Below are positions 25,601 to 37,100 of a stretch of 64,000 nucleotides of DNA, piece by piece. Below the pieces are notes generated by a model. That model worked only from the letters and a program-made list of their open reading frames with translations. It did not search any database and was not told the origin of the DNA. A program made the position numbers and the translations under genes. The stretch is from Lycocorax pyrrhopterus obiensis (Eukaryota > Chordata > Aves > Passeriformes > Paradisaeidae), in contig JACSVZ010000002.1 in the NCBI GenBank assembly GCA_014706295.1, positions 16,848,494-16,912,493 on the forward strand, given 5' to 3'. The stretch's first letter is position 1. The number at the start of each line of letters is the position of its first letter.

Positions 25601-28600
25601 AGCACAGGAAAGCTTTACTAAGCATAAGTCAGACATTTATTTATAAGTTTGGAAACAAAAGTCAGTTAAAACAAATGAAAGAACTGGTTCCTGCTTAAAC
25701 ATAACATACAAATACACAAATGTAGAACATGGATACTTTTATTGTTAAATACATTTTATTATAAAATACATTTTATTATACAACACAAAACCAGCGTGCA
25801 AGCAAAATAAGATGTTTGTTTGTTTGCTTTCTGTCATTTAGAAATCCTAAGATATACGGGCAACTTGATATTTAAAGCAGTGTCTTGTTTGCTAAGTGTT
25901 GCCCCCCATTCTTTGCTTAATGTGAGCCTGACCAGCTGGACCAGATACTGAGAACCTGAATGTCTGTCCAGTTCCCTCTCTGCTATCCTCAGTTTTCTTC
26001 AATGCTAGCATTTAAATGCAAATGTAGGCTGTTTTTCTTTCCCCGTCTTCCTGCTGTAGGGTGAAAGGAAGACTCCTTGACAGGGAATATTACTTTCTAA
26101 TTTACTTTTCATGTGTGTTTTGGTTATCAGCTTCCTCGCAGACTAAATGTCCTTAAAAGCCTTTCCTGACACTGTCTCGATTGTTGCAATGTTCGTAAGA
26201 TCAATTGATTGATGCACCACTCTTGGGGATGTGCATCATAACAAGTGTTACTTGTGCAACCCCTCAGTTCAGTTCATCTGCACACTGCTTGCTTTCTGTG
26301 GGCACCACACTGTTTTTGGATACCTGGTTAAAACAGGTAACAAATCCAAATCGAAATTGTCCTGCTCTAACATGCCTATGGGATCAACCCCTTCTCCATC
26401 CCTACATACACCTGTTATGGACAGATGGATGTCACAGAGCCTGAAATGCCTGTTTCAAATTTAAGTTGTCATGTTTAAATGTTTCAATATGATTCTTGTG
26501 ATTTGCAGGACAGAGATGAGTGCACTGAATCTCCAAGCATTTGTGGTGAGAGGATAAAATGCCTCAATACTCCGGGTAAGTTATATTCTCTGATAATTAA
26601 AGAATGAGGATAATTAGATCTTCAGGAACAGGCCAAAGAAATAGATAAGGACTCAGGCTTGTATGTTAGTGAGCAGTGACATGCACAGCTTGCTGGAATC
26701 AAAGGGTTTGAAAAACACTCACCTGTAATCGGAGTTTCTGTGGACAATGGGCTATTTAGGACATTAATGTCCTCTAGAAGCTTTGGATGCTCCCTTTTGC
26801 CTTATTTTCATGGGGGTTTATATGCTTTGTTTTTAATTTTCTCTTATGACTTGACTTTCTTCTTGTTTATGCTGATCCAAGTAGGGCCAAAATCAAAGTT
26901 ATTATTCCTAATGGAGAAAATTAGTTGTCATTTTCCTTCTGGTGCACCGGGGTGGGTATCTGATTTGATCTAATGAACACTCTTATAAGACTTCCGTTCA
27001 TGAATCTTATTCTCCTTTAACAACAATATTGTCAAATGCTGAGGAAAGATCAACAGTTTCCATCATTTGAGGACACCTGGGGGAATTTTTCAGACATTTA
27101 AGAACAGATCTGTCTGGTATTTTGCACTGCAGACTTCATTACTTCATTACATTCTCATGGCAGTCAGACCCAAAGGAGCAAAATTAATAGACATACTGAG
27201 AGAATTGTATGCAGGTACTCGGTTTTTTCTATTGATCTGATTTTTGGTCATCCAGAAAACCTTGAAAGGAACTCTGTGATCAAAAGAGCATTTCACTAGT
27301 TGTGACCAGTACCTGAGGTCTTGCAGTCATAAAACCCAGGAAGAGCTTCACTGGATTCTATGTTTTTCCTCCTCTAGACTTCTAACTTGTAAGAAGAGGG
27401 TGGCCTCTCTGAGGAGCAAGGGCTGTTTTCAGCTGATTATGAGTGATTTTGTGCCTTTCCTATCCAGTCACTGGTGGAGAAAAAAGTGAGACTCTAGGAA
27501 AGGGTTAAAAGAGGCTGTGCGTTTTCTTACGTTGTCCCGACTTCCTCTAGACAGGAATTGTGTTGGTTTGGATGGCGTTACTACAAACACCACAGGAAAA
27601 TGGAAATGACTAGAGGAAGAGAGCACTCAGTGTCACCTTATGTGGTAAATGCTGCTCATGAGGTACCGTCAGTCTTACTAAAGAAGAGGGAAGACACTTT
27701 TAGAGAGTCTTAGAGGTGGACAGTTGGAGGCAAGACAGTTTAGAGCACAAAATTTGAGTCAGAGCATTGGAAAGGTGTAAGGCTTTGTCTCTTCTTTACT
27801 GAGACATTGGGTTTGCTGGAGTTGGTGTTTTGTTGGATGGAAGCCCACAAGGCCTCAGCCCTAGGAAAGGAGAGCCACCAATGTGGGAGTCATTTGGTGT
27901 TGCTCTAGTCTGTGGCTTGGAAAAGGGAAGGCTGTTATGAATTTATTCAGTGGGTTCCGTGGAGGGGAACCAGACCAAAAAAGGGTCTGTACAACTGCTG
28001 GAGGAATGCAAGTGAAGGCAAAATACTGCCAAGAAACAGATGGGTAGTGATGGTGTGTCAGACCACAGAAAAGCAGTAGCAATGTATTTGGAAGGAAAGG
28101 AATCTTCTCTTTCTTCCTCTGCTCCCAGTTTTAATGGTGATCTGTAGATATGTGAAAGCAAGTTATTACCCATCACTGTTGCCTTTTTCTCTGACCCTAA
28201 AAATACGAGTCAGACAAAATTAGGGTGATAAGAGGGTACCTTTGTATGAGGATCCTCAGGTGCACAAATTCGTCTGGTAGAGAAAGCCGAAGATGCACAC
28301 TGCACGTGACACGTGCACAATTTTTACAGATTCTGCAAATTAGCATATCTGACAAGAACTCTCCAATTAGGAACTCGCCTGGTGGAGTAATTGCCCCAGT
28401 TCTAGTACTTTCTAGACTCTCCCCCCTCAGGATGAGTTCCAGGCCTTCTTTACAAAAGCATGTCTTAGAAAGCTGGTTTCAGCCTTGGTTTCTAAAGAGA
28501 ACCAAGACAGCATAGGGATCCTGGAATTTGTTTTGTCTTTCTGCCTAGGAAAATGTTGAAACTAAGCTGCAATATGAAGCTGCAAAGCTACAAGTATATG

Positions 28601-31600
28601 TGTAAAGGATACAGAGAAAATATAAAAGAAAAAGGGTAAAAAAAACCAAAACGACATCATTACCTGGACAGGAATTGATGTCCTGTCAATGTTGTTCCCA
28701 TCTGTCGTGGAAGAGAGTATTTTATTTCCTTTTATTTCTTGTTAGAGACAACTGCTACTTTCAGCCTGGCTGTTCATGGTAGCTCATTATCTTATACAAG
28801 TACTATTAACGTGTCAAAAGAAAGGCTGAAACTGAATGTCTGTTTTGGGTAATGAAGGGAAGAAGGGGATGTGATGTGACATATGAGTTCCAGATGTTGA
28901 ATGTGGTTTCTTAAGCTGCACGCAAAGGTTGTTGCATCTGTAGCAACTCATGTTCAATGTGCAGTGTGAGGGGAGACAGAGCAAATAACAGTAAAGAATC
29001 ATGTAACTAGGACCCTCTCTTTCTTCACCCTTCCACTTTCCTCTGCATCATACCTTCTTCCCTTGCTGCTTTTTCTCACTTTTATGTGGGATGAGAGTTG
29101 TTAGGTTATTTGATTGAAGGCTAGCCATTAAGGTTCAGTAACAGTTAGGAGTATGTAATCAGTGGAAATAGAGTTTGGTGCATCATTTCCTTCTTAGGTA
29201 ACCAGGGGAGAGTGGTCAGATTGTTTACCCAACAAATAGAATCAACCAAAGGCACTCTCCCTGGAATGCCATGCAAAATAAAGAGGACCTACTGTAGAAC
29301 TTACTGTGGAATGCAGGGGGAAGAGGAATGAAAACCTAGACAGATAGCCGTGATTTGTAGTAAACCATATTGATATATGATGATCCAAATTTGACATAGA
29401 GTGTTTAAAAAGAGAAGGATTCCCATACTTAATCTGCCCAAATGTAACCTTTGCATCAGGCAGCTATGAGTAGTAGCAGCAGAAAAATCCATGCATGGCT
29501 TACTCTAATTGCCTTGCAACTACCTGGCCTCCATGAGTAGCTAGGGCTGGGGAAAGTCCTGCAGAAAGACTGAATTTCACTAATCCAGGTTGAGTACAGC
29601 TGGACTACTCACTGTGAAACCAGGTGCAGCAATGCTCAGAGCAAGGAGCCAGGAAGAGGTGGCAGAGGTTGTAAAGTGGTAAAGAGCAGTAGGAAGCCAT
29701 CCCAGCATGCTGCTGTGCTGGTTTTCTGATGTTTGGCTATCATTTGCTGCTTGACCTCTTCTGGGCAAAGGGTAGGGTGCTGCTCTTGCAACTGTGGCCA
29801 CAGCAAAAAGCAGCCTGTGTGCTGCTTTGAAGTCACCTATTTGAAGTACACACAGGGGGAACACCTGCTGCAGGTCTAACCAGTAAAAGGCTGGACAGCA
29901 AATTAGTGCATGTAGCCATCACAAGTATTTGTGAAACGTGATATTTGTAAATACTCAAATATATACTAAAATATTTTGAAGAAAAAAATAGCATAAAAAG
30001 TGTTCCTAGGCACTACTGAAAATCTTCTCTACCATGTGAACCAGTTGTATGTGTGTACTTAGTATCAGTTCATCCAGTATTTCTCAGTGATGGTGGAGCT
30101 GCTGATATGAGAAGTGTCATGTGAGCAAATACATCATGGTTAAAACTGATTTCAAAGGGAAAGATTGTCTGGGACTCTTTTCTGTACTCCCTCTACAATG
30201 TGTTTAGTTGAACAAATGTAATCTTATTTATTTGGCTTTTGTTGCTCATAGAAAAATGAGACACTTTCAGAGGAGAACAGTATGAAGTTTCTTTTGACTT
30301 TTTTGCAGATGGAAAAAATCTTACTGTTCTGTAGTGAACTCCTTTGATAAAATGGTACCTGGTCTTAGAAAGAATATTCTCACATCATAAATTGTACAGT
30401 CCTACATATCGGTGTTAGTGGAGAGTCATCATTTAAGTGAATGAAGTGTAAATAGACAAAGCGATGCGAGGGTGAATATATGAAGCCTGTATAAATTAAC
30501 ACCGTGTCTGGTGTTCTCTGAATAATGTAGTATCAGAAGTGAATTCTAGCCAACATTCTGACCTCCCCTGTGGGCCAGGTGCGTGTGTACTGCTCTGTCT
30601 TGCAGTTTGCAGCAAGTGTGGTGAGCTTTTCTGTCTACATCAGCAGTTGGCATAGCCAGCCCCACCCTGGGCTAGCAGTGGGGAAATACAGCTTGTTGGG
30701 ATCTGTGCAAATGCTTGTAGTCCCAGTCTTAGAGCAAATCCCAGCCCAGGTACAGGAAGTTTCCACCTAAGAATAATACAAATGTATGACTTAGGATCTA
30801 GATACTAAAGGATATTTAAGAAGATCTATTAGAAAGATGATTATTGAGTTTTGATCATGGTGAAGAAAAAGCGTAAATGCATAACTGATTACGTTTTGAG
30901 GCACAAACTGCAAGTGATTATTCTTTAGGATGCTTGAGATCTTGTGTGTTGATTTAGATCCTGAAATCTCCATGCACAAAGGTTTTGGGTTCTGGTTGCT
31001 CCAGGTGGAAGCACTGGCAGCTGGCGGTGCTCTTGGAAAATTGCCATAGAAAATTACAGGCTGTTTTTAAAGCCTGTTTTTTTGGTGTGCATTCTTTGAT
31101 CCACTGAGGTGATGGTGTACCCTTTAACAGCACAAAAGTGCTTTATGTCAAACAAAGTAATTTCAAACGGTACATGTATATTCTCCTCACTGTTTGCAGC
31201 AGTGTTTTACTTTAGCTTGAATACAGCCACTGGTGTCCTGTGTCTTAGGGCAGCGGTTTTCCACTTTTTAAGTGAGTGGGCTGCTGCATAATGGTTTTAA
31301 GCCTGCTGTTTACTGTTTTGGTTTTCCTATTTGTCTCTTACAGGTTTTTTAAAAGCTGTATATGGAGTGAATGCCAGGGCTCCTTGTCCCTTGGGGTTGC
31401 AAAGCACTGCTTTAGCAATCACAGTGACAGCAGGGCTACCCCATGGCATGGCTGGGCAGGCAGCTGACCTGTGGAGGAGAACTCTCCACTGGTTGAAGGG
31501 AGCTGCTCAGTGTACCAGTCACCATGCCTTTTACCTCAGAGAAGGAAGAGAGTGTCTTTGGAGCAATATCATTGTATTTGATACATTACAGGTTTTGGTT

Positions 31601-33377
31601 AGAATTCTCCCTTTGTAGCTTCTTTTTCACTCCAGCCGTTGTGCTTGGCTTGGACAAGGTGAGTTATGCTTAATGTTTCCTCTGTAAGCTATCAAGGTTC
31701 CTTAAATAGCACAAAGTGATCTAACATCGTAACTATCTTCTGTTTTCTCCCTTATGATTAGATACATTGTCAGATACTTGATATGTGGAGCTGGAGAGTT
31801 CTTACCTCTAGTATTTTAAAGGTATGACAATAAAAATAGTCCATTTCCTGTGAACAGGTGGTTTCCGATGCCTGGGAATTGCTGAGAAAGATGCAGCTTT
31901 GGGAATGTGTGGAGAGGAGTATTTCTTTAATAAGGAAATGCAGGAATGCCAAGCATGTTTAAAGTGTGAAGATGGAATGGTGGCCATGCCTTGTTCCACT
32001 GTCAGTGACACAGTTTGTTCAGCAGCCAGTGAAAACAAGCTCTCAGAGTCTTGGGCTGCAAACATCGTTCTACCCTCTGTCAAGTCTGGCATCTCTCAGG
32101 TCTACTCTGGCTTGAACTTGAAGATAAAGGGAAAGCTTCCCTGTGATATCCTGTCCACTGAAGAGAGCAGCCTGGTATTCCGGCAACATGGTCTGTTGTG
32201 GACTGACCTAAATTTTGCAGTAAAGCATAACTGCAGGAACTTTTTGCAACTTTCCTTAAAGCTTAATGGCAGCGAGGAAGACTATGAACTGAGTGGTGTT
32301 CGGATCGAGCAGCCAGAAGGAAAGTATTTCCAGAGCACTAGTTTAAGCAGTGCTGCTGAAGTGGAGCCCAGCCAAACTCTTTCTGTGTATTTGAGGAGTC
32401 CTAATCAATTCTGCAATCAAAGCAAAGACTTGAATATTTATGATCTTAATACCCCACTCAGTTTGTTTTGGTTGTCCCACGACACAGGTGCCGTGGCACT
32501 CAGTGCACAGATGTCAACAGCAATGCATTACCAAACCAACTATCGACCTACCTTTAAAATAATTTCTGTTTCTGACCCTTATATGCTAAGTTTATCTCAT
32601 GATGGCAGAGCTATAAAGTTCACTGAAACTGGTGTTGTCAAATTCGTGTTTCATCAAGCATTGTATTCCATGGGTCATACGTGTGTCCGGGAGGGCTTCT
32701 CCTTAATTTCTTATATCAATAGGAATGGTACCAACAGAGAATTAATGAATGTGTTTAAATCTGGGGTAAATTACAGAGACACATCGATATCTGCTGCTGG
32801 GGCCACAAAGGTTGGTGCTGGAGATCTAGTTAGCTTTGAGATACTTTCTCCTGCCCAGTGTAATGTTCGGTATTTTGGAGATACTTCTGGAATTAGCATG
32901 TTTAGCCTCATCTGGATCCCTTCAGCGGTTTCTAGTGCCATATCAGCCACAGTTTCTGTTACAGGTCTGCCTACTGGAGCTGTGAGAAACAAACTACTGG
33001 ATTTCACCCAGGTCTCATCCAATGAGAAACAGATACAGCTGGTTTCTTCTGGACAGCTTGCTCAGAAGTATTTTATTTTTACTGAAAAGGGAGTTGCCAG
33101 CCTTGCATTTAACTTAAAGCTAATCCATTCGTGCAATGTGCTCAAAGTGACTCTCAATCAGTTGACCATGGATCACACGCAACCCACAGCAGTTGCTCAG
33201 CAAATTGGAGGTCAGATGCCAGAGGGAAGCACATGGACCAGTGTGTCCCTCCGTGCATCTTTTGAAGTACATAATGGAACATTGATATCAGTTTCTCTTG
33301 ACTGTGTGCGTGGAAGGATCAATCAGATCACTCATGAACATGGAACCAGTATATCTATTTTATGGATTTCATCTTAA
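19144..33377 (+). CDS. secreted modular protein: coiled coil, TNFR-type, EGF and three tandem C-terminal modules (876 aa, 4 coding exons)
   Basis: Coding exons 19,144-19,648, 24,686-25,224, 26,509-26,575 and 31,858-33,377 total 2,631 nt (877 codons with TAA). Junction phases 1, 0 and 1 match exactly, and every intron is GT-AG. Residues about 1-27 are a signal peptide; 28-168 are Pro/Arg/Cys-rich; about 178-285 are coiled coil; 305-347 are a TNFR-type cysteine module; 349-388 are EGF-like; 401-424 are a second TNFR-type module; about 440-876 are three related modules of about 150 residues. There are NxS/T sites in the N-terminal and C-terminal parts and no hydrophobic segment long enough for a membrane anchor after the signal peptide. 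The protein is therefore predicted to be extracellular and probably oligomeric through the coiled coil. I do not recognise the family. Function is unknown; a C1q/EMILIN/TNF-like soluble ligand or matrix factor is one reading, but that is inference. Confidence 0.85.
22170..22478 (+). mobile_element. CR1 LINE, 3'-terminal fragment
   Basis: About 300 bases match the well-known 3' end of avian CR1: a run reading GAGGGTGGTGAGGCACTG, then AGGTTGTCCAGAG, GATGCCCCACTCCTGG, AGGTTGGATGGGGCTCTGAG, and finally AAGGTCCCTTCCAAC. It terminates in a short degenerate octamer tail (GATTCAATGATTCAAG). CR1 copies are typically 5'-truncated like this one. It is noncoding and inactive. The left boundary is approximate. 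Confidence 0.9.
23725..24420 (-). mobile_element. ancient CR1/L3-type LINE fragment (antisense)
   Basis: The + strand text follows the familiar antisense of CR1 ORF2 in reptiles: a segment with CTGAAAAGTCTTACC, then TTTTTGAGATGGGGAACCAG (near 23,940), a region on ATGATATATTATCTTCTG, and later CATTTTATTGCTGCTGCTTAG and an AGTTTTATCACCTCATTTTA block. Identity is low and indels are many, so it predates the younger CR1 at 22.2-22.5 kb. Its right end lies about 260 bases before the second coding exon. It is not coding. Confidence 0.65.
24686..25224 (+). CDS. second coding exon: glutamine-cored coiled coil and first TNFR-type module
   Basis: The acceptor TTTGTATTTCAG ends at 24,685. The first two bases complete a Gly codon with the previous exon (G169), followed by ENEVPSED and residues to Q348. 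The donor is CCAG|GTGAAC at phase 0. From residue 196 there are nine consecutive heptads (LKSQQQI, IVDLQQK, LAEQQHV, LVSQQRE, ILEQQRK, MYEQMDL, IKVQYGM, LFDTVKQ, MSFQSLQ) with an aliphatic or Met residue at every a position and Gln at most d positions. After this, residues 305-347 hold eight cysteines (305, 308, 314, 323, 326, 329, 339, 347), ending CxxCxxC-x9-C-x7-C. That pattern resembles the TNF-receptor cysteine-rich repeat. This is a typical oligomerisation stalk followed by a disulfide module. Confidence 0.92.
25225..26508 (+). other. intron between coding exons 2 and 3
   Basis: Intron of 1,284 bases, GTGAAC...TTGCAG. A tandem duplication of ACATTTTATTATA-like text occurs at about 25,750-25,780. 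No other feature is seen. Confidence 0.8.
26509..26575 (+). CDS. third coding exon: N-terminal half of a calcium-type EGF module (67 nt)
   Basis: The acceptor is TTTGCAG (AG at 26,507-26,508) and the donor is CCGG|GTAAGT. It encodes residues 349-370 plus one base. DRDEC at its start is the calcium-binding EGF signature (D349, D351, E352), with cysteines at 353, 360 and 366 and the usual C-x-N-T-P-G run. The entry phase 0 and exit phase 1 fit both neighbours exactly. It would be missed by length-based ORF searches; support comes from the splice sites, the phase match and the EGF motif continuing into the next exon. Confidence 0.88.
26576..31857 (+). other. intron between coding exons 3 and 4
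   Basis: Intron of 5,282 bases, GTAAGT...AACAG. It holds unique sequence with short chance open frames. No repeat family or alternative exon was recognised. Confidence 0.75.
31858..33377 (+). CDS. last coding exon: rest of EGF, second TNFR-type module, three tandem C-terminal modules
   Basis: The acceptor is GTGAACAG (AG at 31,856-31,857). Two bases complete G371, then GFRC (C375) continues the EGF module. Residues 401-424 show CxxCxxC-x8-C-x7-C, closely matching the module in the second coding exon. The rest, to the TAA at 33,375, has three aligned units. Each has an F-x-x-x-G strand motif (LVFRQHG near 475, IKFTETG near 622, FIFTEKG near 775), a Cys about 20 residues later, a second Cys, and a closing motif about 100 residues after the first (SLFWLS near 572, SLIWIPS near 720, SILWISS at the C-terminus). 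NxS/T sites occur in the units (NGS, NQS and two NGT). The beta-rich pattern is compatible with C1q/TNF-type jelly rolls, but no diagnostic family motif was recognised. Confidence 0.93.
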
Positions 33378-34130
33378 TTTCTGCACAGTGAAGTTAGCAT
33401 GAAATTGGGGTTTAAATTGTATTTGGATTCTACTCTGATTCTATACATATTTGACACCATACTGCGTTGACTTGAGCAGATCATCACACAAAATGCTCTC
33501 AATTTTAGGAATATTTAAGTATGATCTTAACTGAATGATCACTACTTATAGAAAACAAGAGCTTTCGGTGTTCCAGGATTTTAATTCTGTTGCCGTCTTC
33601 AGGCAGGGGAACACTGAATTCAGATCAAACTCCCTTGTTGTTAAGAAAGCAATCTCTTAAAATTGTTTATTTCTGGACCACAAAAAACTGCAGCTGAGGG
33701 TAAATAGCATTTAGTACTGTAACTGAAAGCATCACAACCAAATAATTGAAACCTGCTTTCATTTTCTTCATGCAACAGGCTAATAAAAAGACTAAATGTA
33801 CTTTGGGGCTATTTTTTCTACATCTTACAACATGTTGTGCTTTCCATAAATGGAGAGAACATGCCTCAAATAGGTGATAATGTGGCAACACTGGAGTATA
33901 CATTCTTAATATTGTGGAAAGAGACTGGGTCAAAAATAGAACATTGTTTTTACAACAAAAACAGTGGAACTAATGACTGCTCTAATTTCATTTGGAAATA
34001 ATTGCATTTAAGTAATTTGGGAAGGCTTTTCTCTGTTTTTGGTTTTGCTGGTGAAAAGTTGCAGAATGAGAAGGAAGGAAGTCTATTCTGAGAAGAAAGA
34101 GTATATAGGCAAAAAGAAACAAGTAATAAA
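33378..34130 (+). other. probable 3' UTR with poly(A) signals
   Basis: Sequence following the stop codon. Canonical AATAAA hexamers occur at 33,782-33,787 and 34,125-34,130; either could end the transcript. A further one at 35,705-35,710 would give a longer UTR. The choice cannot be made from sequence. Confidence 0.5.
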
Positions 34131-37100
34131 AGAATGTCTTGAAAATTATACCTCTGAAAATTAAGCAAATTTTTATTCCATTTCTTTTAAACAGCAAAAT
34201 ATTTTTCTGATCAAAAAAGCCCATTATTCACAAGTCTGTTTATTTTGCTGAACAGGTACTTACATTAAAAAGGCTTTTTTTTTTTTTTTGTCAAATCAGT
34301 CAGTTAATTCAAGGAACTGGTGTATTCATTGACACTAATTTTTATCTTCCTCCAACTCTTCCATCAAACTATTCTTTCTTTTTCTAAACTATGTAGACAG
34401 TTTTCTCCCATTTTCTCCTTTCTCCTCTACAAATGCTTCTTCACTCTCCTTTATCAGTTCTTTTGTTAGGAGTAAATGAAGTGCCTTGTCACATCTCTTT
34501 CCAGCTTTCTTTCAGCATTCCTCTAAAAGGATAGATGTTTGTGTCACATATGTAACTATAGCAGAAGGACGTTAACAATGCACTTAGAGGCTGCCTTAAA
34601 TTAACACTACTGAAAAAGAAATATTATGCACGATATAACTTTAATGTGTCTGCTTGGGTATGTATATCTAAAATATATGTACATTGCTGTGTTTTAATCT
34701 GTTTTGGAGTTTGTTACACTATTTTTTCTGCATAATGGCCTCCTATAATTTTCTGTAATAGAATGAGCCCAAGTGCAAGACTTCTATCTGGTCGTTGTTT
34801 TAGCTTGTGACATTATAACTGTGTCCTTAACACCTGAAGTTATCTTTCCATCATCTTTTTTTTCTTCAAGAATATGCTCGAGGATTCAGGCTTTCGACAA
34901 ACTGCTCTCCTTCTCCAGATAGAGAACACTAGTTTTTCTTTCAGCTTGCTTTCAGCTGCAAAGGCTAAGCGGTCTGTCACAGGACACCTCACTGGGCATT
35001 GTGTTGCAGCCAGCATAAGTACACAAACCAGTAACCCTGGTGTCCCCAAAGTCTGTCAGTGACACAGATCTTAGTGCCTCTGTGTAACCAGGGTCTCATT
35101 CGTTCTTGCAAGGTCGTAAGGAGGGATGAATTAAAACTTATTGAAGGTGTTCAACATTTGCACAGTAGTGTTATTGCAGAGCACATTTTGTAGTGGTAGA
35201 GAAGGACTTCTGGAATGAAAAGCATGTGTATCTGTTGTGTACAGAAGAGCTGCGTTACTTGGGAGCAGAGCAGTTTTTCTGGATACTTCGCTCTTGGAGT
35301 CTGCTGAGACTGAACAAAGATGAAATGGCACAGGAGTTAAAGTTCTTCTCACATACCCATTCTGCTTTCTGTGGAAGGGTGCATGTGCTGTAGGAGAAGC
35401 TCTGCAGGGAGCACACCTGGGTATTTCTACACTAAGAGTTGAGGGAGAGACAATGTTAGAGAAAGCGAGAAATTACAGGCTTATGTTTTTGTTTTAGAAG
35501 AAGTTAAGGAAGTCACTTTCTCACAAACAGAACCCCTTATTGTCCTTTGCTGGTTTGTGCTGTGCAGGTCTGTTGAAGGCTGTCACTCCCCAGAATGACA
35601 GCTTAAGGCTCATTCTAGATTTAAACCTCTGTAGCACAGATCAGAATCTGGTGTTAGAAATAATCTGGTACATCTTTAGCAAAGTGCAGATGTTACTTGA
35701 ATATAATAAACATTTGCCTATATATGGCATATAGCAGATCTAATGGCATGATTTGTATGAGTATGCTTCATTTAAGTGAGATTGTGAGACCAGTGGAGTT
35801 AAACAGGGAAGAGAATGATGCTCCAATCCTGTATTATGCATGTTGGTGGTACTTGCATTTAGATGCACCATAATTAAAGGATACAGAAGCTACAAGGAAG
35901 GTACAAATGAACATTATTATAGCTGAGAGAGGTTCCAGAGTATAAATTCTTCAATGTAGTAAAATGTTTTGGAGGATTCTGTGGGGAGTGCCCAGAATTT
36001 CCCTTAAATTCAGAGTAAATTTTTAGATGCACAGTGGCAGAAACACAGTAGTTTGCATCCATCTGGTAGTGATAATGCATCTAATAATGTTTTATTCAAG
36101 TCATCTATGATAAGGCACTCAGAGAGTGAAAAAAGCGTCTTATCCAATATGTATTATTAATTGCAATTTACAGCAAGATTAGCCTTATTTCAAGCAAGAA
36201 AAGGCTGATCATTGAGCCTCTTTTGAATATCTCCCTTTCAAAAAAAGAAAAGCCAGGATTTGTAGTTCAGGGCACTCACTGACCTTGGTTATAGCAACAG
36301 GAATTTGGAGTGAGTATGTTGGAATCACTATGGATTTATGATAGCCTAATTAATGGCATAGTATATAGCCTTTGCATCTATGAAAATGATATATATTGCC
36401 TCATACCATGCAACATTAAGTGGTGCACTATGATCCTGAATAAGATAAAGTTCAAGAGGAATCGATGCACAAGGAATGCTAATTTTATGGCACTTATCCC
36501 ATTTTCTGTAATAAATTGCATGTTTTATTGACAGGTATCTTATTAATTATATTTACAAATTTTGAACTTTTTTATTAATTTTTTTCCGTATGGTTTCTTT
36601 CTATTAATGGTACAATATAATACGGGGAAGTACAGACTTCATTTAAAAACTTGTATTTTGCATCTTTTGATACTACATTCATGAATATGGTTAAGATAGC
36701 TGGAGAAAGGCTCTTCAATCTTTTCTGCCAGAGAGTGTTTCCAAAGGAAGGATTCACAAAGTAACAGAGTAAGTATGAGGCTGGTAGAATCTACCTGTAC
36801 AGAACGAGTTTCAGTTAATACATCCAGGAAAGCAGGTGGTTATTTCACTGTGTTATGAAGATAATGGGCAACTTGTTGTTGTAGAAAACTTGACCATTAC
36901 AGGAGGAAAATAATTTAGGTTGTATAGTGTTGCTCATACAAAAGGAAAAAAGATTTGGCTTACAAAACCTGCATTGATTTGTATTGGAAAACATTTTGCA
37001 AATTTAAGGCTTTTACCTGAATATATTTATTACCTATGCAAATTTTTTATGCTTTCAGTGAAGTCAAAATGGGGCAGAATATGTGAAGTCTATTTTAATA

